The notes: generated by a model from the letters alone, not told the origin. A stretch of DNA of 64,000 nt from Marinibacterium profundimaris (GCF_002210095.1 NZ_AQQR01000005.1:279538-343537); one strand, 5' to 3'; shown: positions 1 through 8,844, counted from the first letter of the stretch. Numbers and translations are program-made.

Positions 1-46
1 AGCCCCGCGCCGTATCGAGCACATGGGTGGTCAGATATCCCGTCAT
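1..46 (-). CDS. uraH: 5-hydroxyisourate hydrolase, N-terminal fragment cut by window edge
   Basis: Only the first 15 codons are inside the window. Read on the minus strand they give MTGYLTTHVLDTARGA, the characteristic opening of the transthyretin-related HIU hydrolases (LTTHVLDTARG, containing the first active-site His). The enzyme opens 5-hydroxyisourate to OHCU in urate degradation. It is divergent from the puuE-uraD fusion, whose C-terminal domain uses the HIU hydrolase product, so the pathway context agrees. An AGGACCAGG stretch just upstream can serve as a ribosome binding site. The rest of the gene, including the C-terminal YRGS-type motif, lies beyond the left edge and cannot be checked. 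Confidence 0.8.
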   Translation of the reverse strand, partial: MTGYLTTHVLDTARG

Positions 47-189
47 CCTGGTCCTTCCCTGGATCGTCCCGGCGGGCTTTGCCGCCAAATTGAGCAAACG
101 CTTGCCTTCTGACAGGTTTGCCCCTGAATTCTGACCACGCGCCGCGCCGCAGCGCAATAGAACGGAATTGGAAAGAAAAGAGGTCATCC
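47..189. promoter_or_regulatory. divergent intergenic region between uraH and puuE-uraD
   Basis: This is the only gap that can hold promoters for the two divergent ureide genes. I see an inverted pair GCAAAC (94-99) and GTTTGC (116-121) separated by 16 bases. A weak sigma70-like pair TTGCCT (102-107) and TGAATT (125-130) lies 17 bases apart and partly overlaps it. The arrangement would suit a regulator of the purine genes, but neither element is strong enough to name a factor. Confidence 0.25.
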
Positions 190-1599
190 ATGAACCGATA
201 TCCCCGCGACCTGATCGGCTACGGCCCGAATACGCCCGACCCGCAATGGCCCGGCGGCGCGAAGATCGCCGTGCAGATCGTCGTGAACTACGAGGAAGGC
301 GGCGAAAACAACCTGCTTCACGGGGATGCGGGGTCCGAGGCCTTCCTGTCCGAGATCGTCGGCGCCGCCCCCTGGCCGGGCCAGCGGCACTGGAACATGG
401 AGACGATCTATGAATACGGCGCCCGTTCCGGGTTCTGGCGACTGCACCGGATGATGAAGGACATTCCCGTCACGGTCTACGGCGTCGCCACCGCCATGGC
501 GCGCGGCCCCGAACAGGTCGCCGCGATGAAGGAGGCGGGATGGGAGATCGCCTCGCACGGGCTGAAATGGATCGAATTCAAGGACATGGAGCGCGACGAG
601 GAACGCGCCATGATGGAGGAGGCGATCCGCCTGCACACCGAGGTCGTGGGCGAACGGCCGCGCGGCTGGTACCTGGGGCGGACCTCGATGCATTCGGTGG
701 AGCTGGCCGCCGAAGAGGGCGGTTTCGCCTATATCGCCGACACCTACGACGACGAGCTGCCCTACTGGAAAAAGATCGCCGGCCGCGACCAGCTGATCGT
801 TCCCTACACGCTGGATGCCAATGACATGCGCTTCGCCTCGCCGCAGGGGTTCAATTCGGGCGATCAGTATTTCGCCTATCTGCGCGATACCTTCGACGTT
901 CTCTATGCCGAGGGCCTGGCAGGGTCGCCCAAGATGATGTCGATGGGCCTGCATTGCCGGCTGGTCGGCCGCCCGGGCCGCGCCGCGGCGCTGCAGCGGT
1001 TCCTGGATTACGTGAAGGGGCACGAGGGCGTCTGGTTCGCCACGCGCCTGCAGATCGCCGAACACTGGGCCCGGGTCCATCCGCCCGTGGATCGCGCGCG
1101 CCCGTCCGAAATGGAAAAGCCCGCCTTCGTCGAGGCCTACGGCGGCATCTTCGAACATTCCCCCTGGATCGCCGAAGGCGCCTTCGAGCTGGAGCTGGGC
1201 CCCGCCCACGACACCGCCGTGGGGCTGCAGAACGCGCTGGCGCGGGTGTTCCGGTCGGCTGGCGAGGATCGCAAGCTGGAGGTGCTGCGCGCCCATCCCG
1301 ACCTGGCCGGCAAACTGGCCGAGGCGAAGCGGCTGACCGAGGACAGCACCTCCGAACAGGCCTCCGCCGGGCTGGATGCGCTGACCGATGCGGAGCGCGA
1401 CGAATTCACCGCGCTGAACACGGCCTATACGGAGAAGTTCGGCTTTCCCTTCATCATCGCCGTGCGGGACCATGACAAACCCGGCATCCTCGCCGCCTTC
1501 AAGCGCCGGCTGGAGCAGGACCGCGACACCGAATTCGCCGAGGCCTGCAAACAGGTCGAGCGCATCGCGCTGCTGCGGCTGAAGGCGATCCTGCCATGA
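190..1599 (+). CDS. puuE-uraD: allantoinase (PuuE type) fused to OHCU decarboxylase (UraD)
   Basis: A 469-residue two-domain enzyme of ureide catabolism. Residues 1 to about 300 are a polysaccharide-deacetylase-like allantoinase of the PuuE type, with VNYEEGG at 32-38 and SHG at 122-124. It is metal-independent in known homologues and hydrolyses allantoin to allantoate. Residues 308-469 are an OHCU decarboxylase, with AHPDLA at 368-373 carrying the catalytic His369 and FGFPF at 417-421; it makes (S)-allantoin. Two consecutive steps therefore sit on one chain. The ATG at 190 follows an AGAGG site and begins at the conserved MNRYPRDLIGYG; an upstream in-frame TTG would add 24 unlikely residues. 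The stop overlaps allA by four bases (ATGA), so translation is probably coupled. Confidence 0.93.
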   Translation: MNRYPRDLIGYGPNTPDPQWPGGAKIAVQIVVNYEEGGENNLLHGDAGSEAFLSEIVGAAPWPGQRHWNMETIYEYGARSGFWRLHRMMKDIPVTVYGVATAMARGPEQVAAMKEAGWEIASHGLKWIEFKDMERDEERAMMEEAIRLHTEVVGERPRGWYLGRTSMHSVELAAEEGGFAYIADTYDDELPYWKKIAGRDQLIVPYTLDANDMRFASPQGFNSGDQYFAYLRDTFDVLYAEGLAGSPKMMSMGLHCRLVGRPGRAAALQRFLDYVKGHEGVWFATRLQIAEHWARVHPPVDRARPSEMEKPAFVEAYGGIFEHSPWIAEGAFELELGPAHDTAVGLQNALARVFRSAGEDRKLEVLRAHPDLAGKLAEAKRLTEDSTSEQASAGLDALTDAERDEFTALNTAYTEKFGFPFIIAVRDHDKPGILAAFKRRLEQDRDTEFAEACKQVERIALLRLKAILP

Positions 1600-2084
1600 G
1601 CGACATCTTGATCGAACCGCTTCACGCGGCGGCCTTCGCGCCGTTCGGCGACGTGCTTGAGACCTCCGGCGACCCGGACAAGATGATCAACCAGGGGCTT
1701 TGCGGCCGCTACCACGACCGCGCGGTGATGGATTTCGCCGACGGGCGGGCAGGCGTCAGCCTGTTCGATGCCGAGCCGCGCGCGCTGCCACTGGTGCTGG
1801 ACATGGTCGAACGGCACCCCGAGGGCAGCCAGGCCTTCCTGCCGATGACCGAGCATGCCTTCCTGGTGATCGTGGCGCCCGATGATGGCGGCGTGCCGGG
1901 CCATCCCCGGGCCTTCCAGAGCGCGCCGGGACAGGGGGTGAACTATCACCGCGGGACCTGGCACGGGGTTCTGACGCCGCTCCATGCGCCGGGGCTGTTT
2001 GCCGTGGTCGACCGGATCGGCGGGGGCGCCAACCTGGAAGAACACTGGTTCGACACGCCCTACAGGGTGGTCGCGCCGGACTGA
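1596..2084 (+). CDS. allA: ureidoglycolate lyase
   Basis: This 162-residue protein has the length and pattern of AllA cupins, which split (S)-ureidoglycolate into glyoxylate and urea. The start MSDILIEPLHAAAFAPFGDV matches the family N-terminus (L..E.F.PFG.V). NYHRGTWH at 116-123 supplies the conserved His118 and His123, and the typical late segment with VDRIGGG is present. It overlaps puuE-uraD by four bases and is followed by a permease after a 65-base gap, so it sits mid-operon. It would act on ureidoglycolate produced downstream of AllE, encoded convergently nearby. Confidence 0.92.
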   Translation: MSDILIEPLHAAAFAPFGDVLETSGDPDKMINQGLCGRYHDRAVMDFADGRAGVSLFDAEPRALPLVLDMVERHPEGSQAFLPMTEHAFLVIVAPDDGGVPGHPRAFQSAPGQGVNYHRGTWHGVLTPLHAPGLFAVVDRIGGGANLEEHWFDTPYRVVAPD

Positions 2085-2149
2085 TCCGACCAGGACCAGT
2101 AGAACCAGGACGAAAAAAACAAGACAAAAAACAAGAAAGGAACAGGGAC

Positions 2150-3544
2150 ATGACAGCAAGCATCGGTACCCCGGAGCAACTTCGGGATCCGGATTACACA
2201 CCTCCGCTTTACAAGGCGATCCCGCTTGGGATCCAGCACGTGCTCGCGATGTTCGTCAGCAACGTGACCCCGGCGATCATCGTCGCCGGGGTGGCGGGCT
2301 TCGGGTTCGGGTCGAACTCGGCGGATTTTCCGGAACTTCTATACATGATCCAGATGGCGATGCTGTTTGCCGGGCTCGCCACTCTGCTGCAGACGATCAC
2401 CATCGGGCCCGTCGGCGCGGCGCTGCCGATCGTGCAGGGGACATCCTTTGCCTTCCTGCCGATCATGATCCCGCTGGTCGCGGGCAAGGGGGTCGACGGG
2501 CTGGCGGCGCTCTTCACCGGCGTGCTGATCGGCGGGCTGTTCCATGCCTGCCTGGGCTTCGTGATCGGCAAGATCCGCTTTGCCCTGCCGCCGCTGGTCA
2601 CCGGGCTGGTGGTGCTGATGATCGGGCTGGCGCTGGTCAAGGTGGGGATCGAATACGCCGCCGGGGGCGTGCCGGCCAAGGCGGGCGGGGCCGATGAATA
2701 CGGCGGCTTCCTCAACTGGTTCATCGCCGTTTTCGTCATCGTCGTGACGCTGCTGGTGAAGTTCTTCACCAGGGGCATGCTGTCGGTCTCGGCCGTGCTG
2801 GTGGGGATTGGCGCGGGCTATATCCTGTCGCTGCTGACCGGCGTGCTCAGCGTCGAGGCGATCACCTCCAGCTGGGACCGCGCGGCAAGCTTCGCCCTGC
2901 CGCAGCCGTTCCGCTACGGGTTCGAACTGTCCTTCGCCGCCATCGTGGGCTTCTGCCTGATGGCCTTCGTCTCGGCGGTGGAAACCGTGGGCGACGTCTC
3001 GGGGATCTGCAAGGGCGGCGCCGGGCGCGAGGCGACGGACAAGGAGATCGAGGGCGCGACCTTTGCCGACGGGATCGGCACGGCGGTGGCCGGGATCTTC
3101 GGCGGCATGCCCAACACCTCGTTCAGCCAGAACGTCGGGCTGATCGCCATGACCGGCGTGATGAGCCGGCACGTGGTGACCTTCGGGGGCATCTTCCTGA
3201 TCATCTGCGGGCTGGTGCCGAAGGTGGGCGCGGTGATCCGCACCGTCCCGATCGAGGTGCTGGGCGGCGGGGTCGTCGTGATGTTCGGCATGGTCGCCGC
3301 GGCGGGCGTGTCGATGCTGGCCGACGTGGTCTGGAACCGGCGCAACATGGTGATCTTCGCGCTGGCCCTGTCGATCGGACTGGGGCTGCAGCTGGAGGTT
3401 CTCAACACCGCGCCGGGGGCGACGAACGCGCTGCAATACCTGCCCGACACGCTGCGGATCCTGGGCGCCTCGGGGATCCTGCCGGCGGCGCTGATCGCCA
3501 TCGTGCTGAACCTGATCCTGCCGGAGGAGATCGGCGAATTGTGA
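2150..3544 (+). CDS. uracil-xanthine permease family (NCS2) purine/urate transporter
   Basis: A 464-residue polytopic membrane protein of the nucleobase:cation symporter-2 family. The NAT signature is present as QNVGLIAMTG starting at Gln327, and EATDKEIEGATFADGIG resembles the segment preceding it in UacT/PucJ/YgfU-like members. Hydrophobic stretches run through the chain, consistent with 12-14 membrane segments. The preceding purine-degradation genes make uric acid or xanthine the likely substrate, but substrate cannot be read from sequence alone. The ATG at 2150 follows AACAGGGACA. The 3' end runs straight into a 36-base perfect palindrome. Confidence 0.9.
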   Translation: MTASIGTPEQLRDPDYTPPLYKAIPLGIQHVLAMFVSNVTPAIIVAGVAGFGFGSNSADFPELLYMIQMAMLFAGLATLLQTITIGPVGAALPIVQGTSFAFLPIMIPLVAGKGVDGLAALFTGVLIGGLFHACLGFVIGKIRFALPPLVTGLVVLMIGLALVKVGIEYAAGGVPAKAGGADEYGGFLNWFIAVFVIVVTLLVKFFTRGMLSVSAVLVGIGAGYILSLLTGVLSVEAITSSWDRAASFALPQPFRYGFELSFAAIVGFCLMAFVSAVETVGDVSGICKGGAGREATDKEIEGATFADGIGTAVAGIFGGMPNTSFSQNVGLIAMTGVMSRHVVTFGGIFLIICGLVPKVGAVIRTVPIEVLGGGVVVMFGMVAAAGVSMLADVVWNRRNMVIFALALSIGLGLQLEVLNTAPGATNALQYLPDTLRILGASGILPAALIAIVLNLILPEEIGEL

Positions 3545-3550
3545 GGCATG

Positions 3551-3649
3551 CCCGCCCCGTGTCCCACGCGTGGGACACGGGGCGGGTGTCATGTTTCCAA
3601 TGGGTTACAAGGGCGGATTTACCATTCGTTAGGGAATGGGTTCGTCTGC
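3551..3649 (-). repeat. structured two-part element, copy 1 (palindrome TGTCCCACGCGTGGGACA plus flanking hairpin)
   Basis: Positions 3551-3586 are a perfect 36-base palindrome centred on TGTCCCACGCGTGGGACA. On the minus strand it is preceded by a block of the form TCCGCCnnTGTAACCCnTTG and, further out, by a six-base hairpin CCATTC/GAATGG (3632-3649). The same parts occur in the same order at 25952-26033, with exactly 39 bases between the start of the TCCGCC block and the palindrome arm in both copies. The outer hairpin differs in sequence but not in pairing. Here the element lies just after the permease stop and points back toward it. Function unknown; see the linked finding. Confidence 0.6.
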
Positions 3650-3680
3650 CGGGTTGCCGCACCGGGACGGCAGGCACCGC

Positions 3681-3721
3681 AAAAAGACAAGGGCCGGAGC
3701 CGCGATGCTCCGGCCCTTGTC
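3681..3721 (-). terminator. intrinsic terminator of allE (minus strand)
   Basis: GACAAGGGCCGGAGC (3686-3700) pairs perfectly with 3707-3721 across a six-base loop. Five A residues at 3681-3685 become a U run when transcribed leftward. This is a strong Rho-independent terminator placed to stop transcripts leaving allE, about 125 bases past its stop codon. In the plus direction it lacks a U tract. Confidence 0.75.
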
Positions 3722-3773
3722 GTGACTGGCCCCTTTTCGTGACTGGCCCCTTGTTCCGACTGGCCCCTGATCT
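3721..3773. repeat. three short tandem copies of a 17-18 base unit
   Basis: CGTGACTGGCCCCTT occurs at 3721 and 3738, and a decayed copy beginning CCGACTGGCCCC starts at 3756. The copies abut the allE terminator and lie in the 300-base gap between the purine permease and allE. No coding potential or protein-binding match is evident. Confidence 0.5.
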
Positions 3774-3844
3774 GCCGGAACCGGGGCCGTCGGGGCGCGC
3801 CGCTCGAACCCGGGGGTAGGGTGGGGTTATACCCCACCGCTCCC

Positions 3845-4681
<837 letters not shown>

Positions 4682-4958
4682 GGGTCTCCGGGCTCTTGTC
4701 CTGTCCGGTCCGCCGGGAACGGCCGGGGACCGGTCCGCGCAACTATGCCGCCCCGCGCGCCCGAGGGCCAGATGTCATGCGAGATCGGTTCCGGGTGTGG
4801 CTGACGGGTCCGGGGCGGGGGGGGCGCGCGCCATGGTTCGCCCCCGGGTCGCCAGCGCCGGCCTCGGCGGCCCCGGCGGTCATGGTCATCCCGCGCCCCG
4901 GACCCGACCGCCGGGGCAAGGCTGCGCCGCGCGGCGGCCGGGCGGTGCAATTGGCGGT
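4682..4958. other. intergenic region with no recognised gene
   Basis: A very G+C-rich gap between allE and the next plus-strand gene. Open frames here are short, mutually overlapping and of arbitrary composition. Several G+C-rich inverted repeats can be drawn but none carries a U tract. It should contain the allE promoter, which I could not identify. Confidence 0.4.
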
Positions 4959-4986
4959 TTGACGGCGGCCGGGGGGATGCTAACCA
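4959..4986 (+). promoter_or_regulatory. candidate sigma70-type promoter
   Basis: TTGACG at 4959-4964 is followed after 16 bases by TAACCA within the context GCTAACCAT. It lies about 40 bases upstream of the start of the exported protein gene at 5027. A TTGACG element with a CTAAC-type -10 also precedes the trpS leader in this window. Confidence 0.45.
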
Positions 4987-5026
4987 TGGGGCCGTGAAGG
5001 ACAACAGCCGCAATGGGGCCGTAACG

Positions 5027-5386
5027 ATGCGCATGACTTTTGTAACCGGAGCGCTGGCGCTCTGCCTCGGGCTGACGTCCGTGCCGCTGGCCCAGGCCCA
5101 GCCGATCTCGCAGATCCTGCGCCGCACCGGGCTGACACAGGCGGACATCAACATCATGACGCAATCCGCATCGACGCTTTATCGCGGCGACAGCCGCACC
5201 GTCGGGAGCGAGGCGGACTGGTCCAACCCCGATACCGGCGCCAGCGGCAAGTCGATGCTGGTCGCCTTTGCCGACGATTGCGCCGACGTGCGCCATACCG
5301 TGATCACCCAGCGCCGGCCCGAGCCGCAGGAATTCACGTTCCGCAACTGCAAGACGGCCGACGGCAACTGGATGCTGGCCCCCTGA
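5027..5386 (+). CDS. exported protein with 17-kDa surface-antigen-like C-terminal domain
   Basis: A 119-residue protein with a clear signal peptide (MRMTFVTGALALCLGL, likely cleavage after about residue 25). The mature part contains DWSNPDTGASG at 64-74 and two cysteines, Cys85 and Cys108, ending in GNWMLAP. This W-x-N-x-x-T-G-x-x-G plus CR-type pattern resembles the C-terminal domain of RT0821/17-kDa outer-membrane surface antigens; the lipobox and glycine-zipper part of those proteins is absent. An in-frame GTG at 4994 would add 11 residues before the signal peptide, so the ATG is preferred. Periplasmic or outer-membrane associated; precise role unknown. Confidence 0.7.
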   Translation: MRMTFVTGALALCLGLTSVPLAQAQPISQILRRTGLTQADINIMTQSASTLYRGDSRTVGSEADWSNPDTGASGKSMLVAFADDCADVRHTVITQRRPEPQEFTFRNCKTADGNWMLAP

Positions 5387-5577
5387 CCCTGCGGGGCGGG
5401 CGTGGCGCAGCGACCGGGTCCCCGGTCGGGCGCATGCCGCCCGTGCGGCAGTGCCGGGCCGGAACCGCCGCCCCGGCCCGGGCGTGCCATGCCCCCGAGC
5501 CGCGTATGCCCTACACCCCGGCCCGTGTCGTCCCCTTTCATCTTTAGATTTCGCAACTTTCAAGGAGGCCGGATCTG

Positions 5578-6120
5578 ATGTCTGACAGCGCTCCCGCGGA
5601 GGCCACGCTCAACCCGCTGGCCCCGGATCATCTGCCCTATTACCTTCCGCTGGCCGACGGCACCGACACGATGATGCACACGGCCATCATCGCCCTGGTG
5701 CTGGTCGCCTTCCTGGGCGGTGTCTTTTACCTGCACCTGCATTCGCTGCCCGAGCGCATGGCCCATGGTCATGGCCGGACCCAGTTCCAGATCGTCGCGA
5801 TCCTGGGTCTGCTGGCGCTGTTCACGCACCAGAACATCTTCTGGATCATCGCGCTGCTGCTGGCGGCGACCACCCTGCCGGATTACCTGACGCCGATCAC
5901 CTCGGGCGCGCGGTCGCTGGCGCGCCTGTCGGGGCGCGACTACGAGGGCGACGACGAGCTGGAGGACGATCCCGGGCACACCCCCGGCACGCCGCCGAAG
6001 CACCGCCCGGACACGCATGTGCGGCAGGACGCGGGTCAGGATACGGGCCAGGACACAGGCCAGGACAGGTCGCAGGATCGGGCATCCGGGGCCGCGACCC
6101 GCACCGGCGCAAAGGACTGA
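5578..6120 (+). CDS. small inner-membrane protein, DUF3302 (YiaW)-like, with repetitive acidic tail
   Basis: A 180-residue protein with two predicted membrane segments (about 34-54 and 71-99) joined by a short loop carrying HSLPERMAHGHG. This arrangement resembles the DUF3302 protein YiaW, which in E. coli is paired with the membrane-fusion protein YiaV; here the next gene is likewise a HlyD-family protein, three bases downstream. From about residue 115 the chain becomes hydrophilic and low in complexity, with repeated GQDT/GQDR units encoded by a 12-base DNA repeat near 6034-6068. A strong CAAGGAGG ribosome site precedes the ATG. The family link is by topology and neighbourhood, not a confirmed match. 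Confidence 0.65.
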   Translation: MSDSAPAEATLNPLAPDHLPYYLPLADGTDTMMHTAIIALVLVAFLGGVFYLHLHSLPERMAHGHGRTQFQIVAILGLLALFTHQNIFWIIALLLAATTLPDYLTPITSGARSLARLSGRDYEGDDELEDDPGHTPGTPPKHRPDTHVRQDAGQDTGQDTGQDRSQDRASGAATRTGAKD

Positions 6121-6123
6121 TCC

Positions 6124-7368
6124 ATGCTTGAATTCATCATCTGCTCGATGCTGACGATCCTGCCGGATTTCCTGATCCGCCGCTATGGACAGGGCAAGCG
6201 CATCGGCCACGAGATCACGCTTTATTCCGTCTGGTTCGAACTGCGCTACGGGATCACCGCCTGTGCGATCATGACGATCTCGCTGATCACCGTGGTCTTC
6301 TTCTACCACCCGGCGGCCGAGGGGGCCACGGCGGCCTATCGTACCGTCACCATCCTGCCCGAGACGCCGGGCCGGGTGACCGAGGTCATGGTTGCCAACG
6401 GCGAGCATGTCGAGGCGGGGGATGTCCTGTTCCAGCTGGACAAGTCCCGGCAGGAGGCGGCGCTGGAGACCGCCCGCAGCCGGCTGGACGAGATCGACGC
6501 CGAGATCGTCATGGCGGCGGCCGACCTGCAGGCGGCCGAGGCGACGGTCAACCAGGCCGAGGCCGTTCTGACCGAGTACCAGACCGAACTGGCGCGCACC
6601 CAGCAGCTGATCGACCGGGGCTCCTCGGCGGTCAGCCAGCAGGACCTGGACCGCCAGCGCGCCCGGGCCGACGCCCAGGCCGCCGCGGTCGAGGCGGCGC
6701 GCAGCCAGGCGATGAGTGCGCGGTCGCGCGTCGAGACGCTGCTGCCGGCGCAACGGGCCAGTGCCGATGCCTCGGTCCGCCAGGCCGAGGTGGAGCTGGA
6801 CCTGACCACGATCCGCGCCACCGCCGGGGGCACCATGTCGCAATTCGCGCTGCAGCCGGGGGATTACGTGAATTCCATCTTCCGGCCCGCCGGGCTGATC
6901 GTGCCGGACGGGCGCGGATCGGGGCGCCAGCGGATGCAGGCGGGCTTTGGCCAGCTGGCGGCGCCGGTGCTGAAGGTCGGCATGGTCGCCGAGGTGGCCT
7001 GTGCCTCGGTGCCGTTCACGATCATCCCGATGGTCATCGTCGACATCCAGGATGTCATCGCGGGCGGCGCCGTGCGTCCGACCGACCAGCTGATCGACAT
7101 CGGCCAGTCCCAGCCGCCCGGGTCGGTTCTGGCGATCATGGAGCCGCTTTACGAGGGCGGGATGGACCGGGTGCTGCCGGGCTCCACCTGCGCGGTGAAC
7201 GCCTATACCGACAACCACCACCGGCTGGAGCATGACGAGAGCCTGACCACGCTGCAGAAGGTGGGCCTGCACGTGGTGGATACGGTCGGGCTGGCGCATG
7301 CGTTCATCCTGCGGATCCAGGCGCTGCTGCTGCCGGTGCGGAGCCTTGTCCTGAGCGGCGGGCACTGA
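6124..7368 (+). CDS. HlyD-family membrane fusion (periplasmic adaptor) protein
   Basis: A 414-residue protein. It has a hydrophobic N-terminus (1-16), a membrane anchor at about 42-61, a half-lipoyl segment (GRVTEVMVANGEHVEAGDVL), a long Ala/Glu/Gln-rich coiled coil at roughly 120-215, and a second lipoyl half near TIRATAGGTMSQFALQPGDY. This is the layout of YiaV/EmrA-type adaptors that link an inner-membrane pump to the envelope. It starts immediately after the DUF3302-like gene and is surely co-transcribed with it. No outer-membrane channel or pump gene is adjacent, as with the E. coli yiaVW pair. Confidence 0.85.
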   Translation: MLEFIICSMLTILPDFLIRRYGQGKRIGHEITLYSVWFELRYGITACAIMTISLITVVFFYHPAAEGATAAYRTVTILPETPGRVTEVMVANGEHVEAGDVLFQLDKSRQEAALETARSRLDEIDAEIVMAAADLQAAEATVNQAEAVLTEYQTELARTQQLIDRGSSAVSQQDLDRQRARADAQAAAVEAARSQAMSARSRVETLLPAQRASADASVRQAEVELDLTTIRATAGGTMSQFALQPGDYVNSIFRPAGLIVPDGRGSGRQRMQAGFGQLAAPVLKVGMVAEVACASVPFTIIPMVIVDIQDVIAGGAVRPTDQLIDIGQSQPPGSVLAIMEPLYEGGMDRVLPGSTCAVNAYTDNHHRLEHDESLTTLQKVGLHVVDTVGLAHAFILRIQALLLPVRSLVLSGGH

Positions 7369-7381
7369 GGCTGGCGGTCTT

Positions 7382-7430
7382 CGGGGGCGCTGCCCCCGGA
7401 CCCCCGGAGGTATTTGGGCCAAGAAGAAGC
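7382..7430 (+). repeat. dispersed intergenic repeat, copy 1
   Basis: A hairpin CGGGGGC/GCCCCCG (7382-7398) is followed by CGGAGGTATTTGGGCCAAG and then AAGAAGC. The same hairpin and the same downstream core recur upstream of pccR (38722-38780), and a diverged inverted copy lies at 53132-53161. From general familiarity with Rhodobacteraceae genomes, this sequence family is common between genes there; its role is not known to me. Confidence 0.7.
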
Positions 7431-7472
7431 AGGGGCGTGGTGCGCCGTTGCCGGCCGGATGAGGAGATGCGG

Positions 7473-7877
7473 ATGAGCGGGGAATTCGCGGGCGGATGCC
7501 TGTGCGGGGCGGTGCGGTTCCGGATCGACGGGGCGTTCGAGGGGTTCTTTCTTTGCCATTGCAGCCGCTGCCGGAGGGCGACCGGGTCGGCCCATGCGGC
7601 GAATCTGTTCTCGGGCACGGGGCAGATCACCTGGGAGAGCGGCGACACGCTGCGGCGTGCCTTCCGGCTGGACGGGACGCGGTTCGAGCGGTGTTTTTGC
7701 GCGACCTGCGGCGGGGCGCTGCCCGTGGTCCGGCCCGAAGGCGGGCTGGTGGTGCCGGCGGGCTGTCTTGAGGGGCCGGTGGGCCTGCGGCCCGGGGCGC
7801 ATATCTGCTGGCAAAGCCGGGCGGACTGGGACGATGCCCTGGAAGAGTTGGCGCGGCTGGACGGGCTGCCAGGCTGA
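7473..7877 (+). CDS. GFA-family (glutathione-dependent formaldehyde-activating-like) zinc protein
   Basis: A 134-residue CENP-V/GFA-domain protein. All seven family cysteines are visible: Cys9 and Cys11 (CLCG), Cys28, Cys30 and Cys33 (CHCSRC), and Cys76 and Cys79 (CATCGG). Members were named for Gfa, which binds S-hydroxymethylglutathione, but most are uncharacterised, so the substrate is open. The ATG at 7473 has GGAG six bases upstream; another ATG at 7467 sits too close to that site. It stands alone between a dispersed repeat and a convergent reductase gene. Confidence 0.85.
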   Translation: MSGEFAGGCLCGAVRFRIDGAFEGFFLCHCSRCRRATGSAHAANLFSGTGQITWESGDTLRRAFRLDGTRFERCFCATCGGALPVVRPEGGLVVPAGCLEGPVGLRPGAHICWQSRADWDDALEELARLDGLPG

Positions 7878-7911
7878 GCGCCCCCCGCCCGGGGGGGGGC
7901 GCTGGGGCCGA

Positions 7912-8844
7912 TCAGTAGCCGCGGCTGCGATCGACCTCGTGCAGGAGCGGCTCGCCCGCGGCGAGGCGGCGGAAGTTTTCGGCCACGTCGTCGAGCGCAT
8001 CGCCCAGGTGCCAGCCGGAGACATGGGGCGTGATCGTCACCCCGGGGTGGGACCACAGCGGGCTGTCGGCGGGCAGCGGTTCGGTCCGGGTCACGTCGAG
8101 CACGGCGCCGCCGAGGCCGGCGCCCAGCGCGGCCAGGAGGGCGTCTTCGTCGATCAGGTCGCCGCGTCCCGCGTTCAGCAGGACCGCGCCGGGCTTCATG
8201 TGGCTCAGCATGGCGGCGTCGAAGAGATCGCGGGTGCCTTCGGTCGAGGGCAGGATCGCCACGACGTAATCCTGTTCGCCCAGCAGAGCGGGCAGGGCGT
8301 CGGGACCGTGCAGGCAGGTGACGCCGTCGATGTCCTTGGGAGAAGAGCTCCAGCCGGTGGTGACGAAGCCGATGTCGCGCAGCAGCCGCGCGGTGGTGGC
8401 CCCGATATGGCCGAGGCCGAGCACGGCGGCGCGGGTCTTCCTGGTCTCGCGCGGGGCGACGGGCGCCCATTCGGCGCGGGACTGGGCGGCGGCGAACCGC
8501 AGCAGCTGGCGCTGGTCGCGCAGCATGTAGGTCAGCGCCCATTCGGCGATCTCGCGCGCCGGCTCCATCGGTTTCAGCCGCGCCACGCGGGCCTGCGGGG
8601 GCAACGCGGGGTGGTTGACAATGGTCTCGACGCCGGCGCCCAGCTTCTGGACCAGCGCAAGGTTCGGAAGCTGCGCGGGCAGGTCGGGATCCAGCGTGGA
8701 ACAGGCGAGCATGGTGATCTCGGCCGGATCGCCGATCCCGGCCCGGGTGCGCACGTCGGAGCCCGGCAGCGCGTCGAGGATGACGTCGCGGACCTCGTCG
8801 TTGGTCATCCAGCCTTCGTGTCCGATGTCGATCAGCAGGGCCAT
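7912..8844 (-). CDS. ghrA: glyoxylate/hydroxypyruvate reductase-like D-2-hydroxyacid dehydrogenase
   Basis: A 310-residue NAD(P)-dependent reductase of the GhrA type. It has the nucleotide-binding GLGHIG at 143-148 and the catalytic triad of the family: Arg227 in NAGRGD, Glu255 in TRTEPLP and His274 in ITPHVSGW. It probably reduces glyoxylate and/or hydroxypyruvate. Glyoxylate is a product of the ureide genes at the left end, but the two loci are not linked by operon structure. It is divergent from an acyl-CoA dehydrogenase gene. Confidence 0.82.
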   Translation of the reverse strand: MALLIDIGHEGWMTNDEVRDVILDALPGSDVRTRAGIGDPAEITMLACSTLDPDLPAQLPNLALVQKLGAGVETIVNHPALPPQARVARLKPMEPAREIAEWALTYMLRDQRQLLRFAAAQSRAEWAPVAPRETRKTRAAVLGLGHIGATTARLLRDIGFVTTGWSSSPKDIDGVTCLHGPDALPALLGEQDYVVAILPSTEGTRDLFDAAMLSHMKPGAVLLNAGRGDLIDEDALLAALGAGLGGAVLDVTRTEPLPADSPLWSHPGVTITPHVSGWHLGDALDDVAENFRRLAAGEPLLHEVDRSRGY

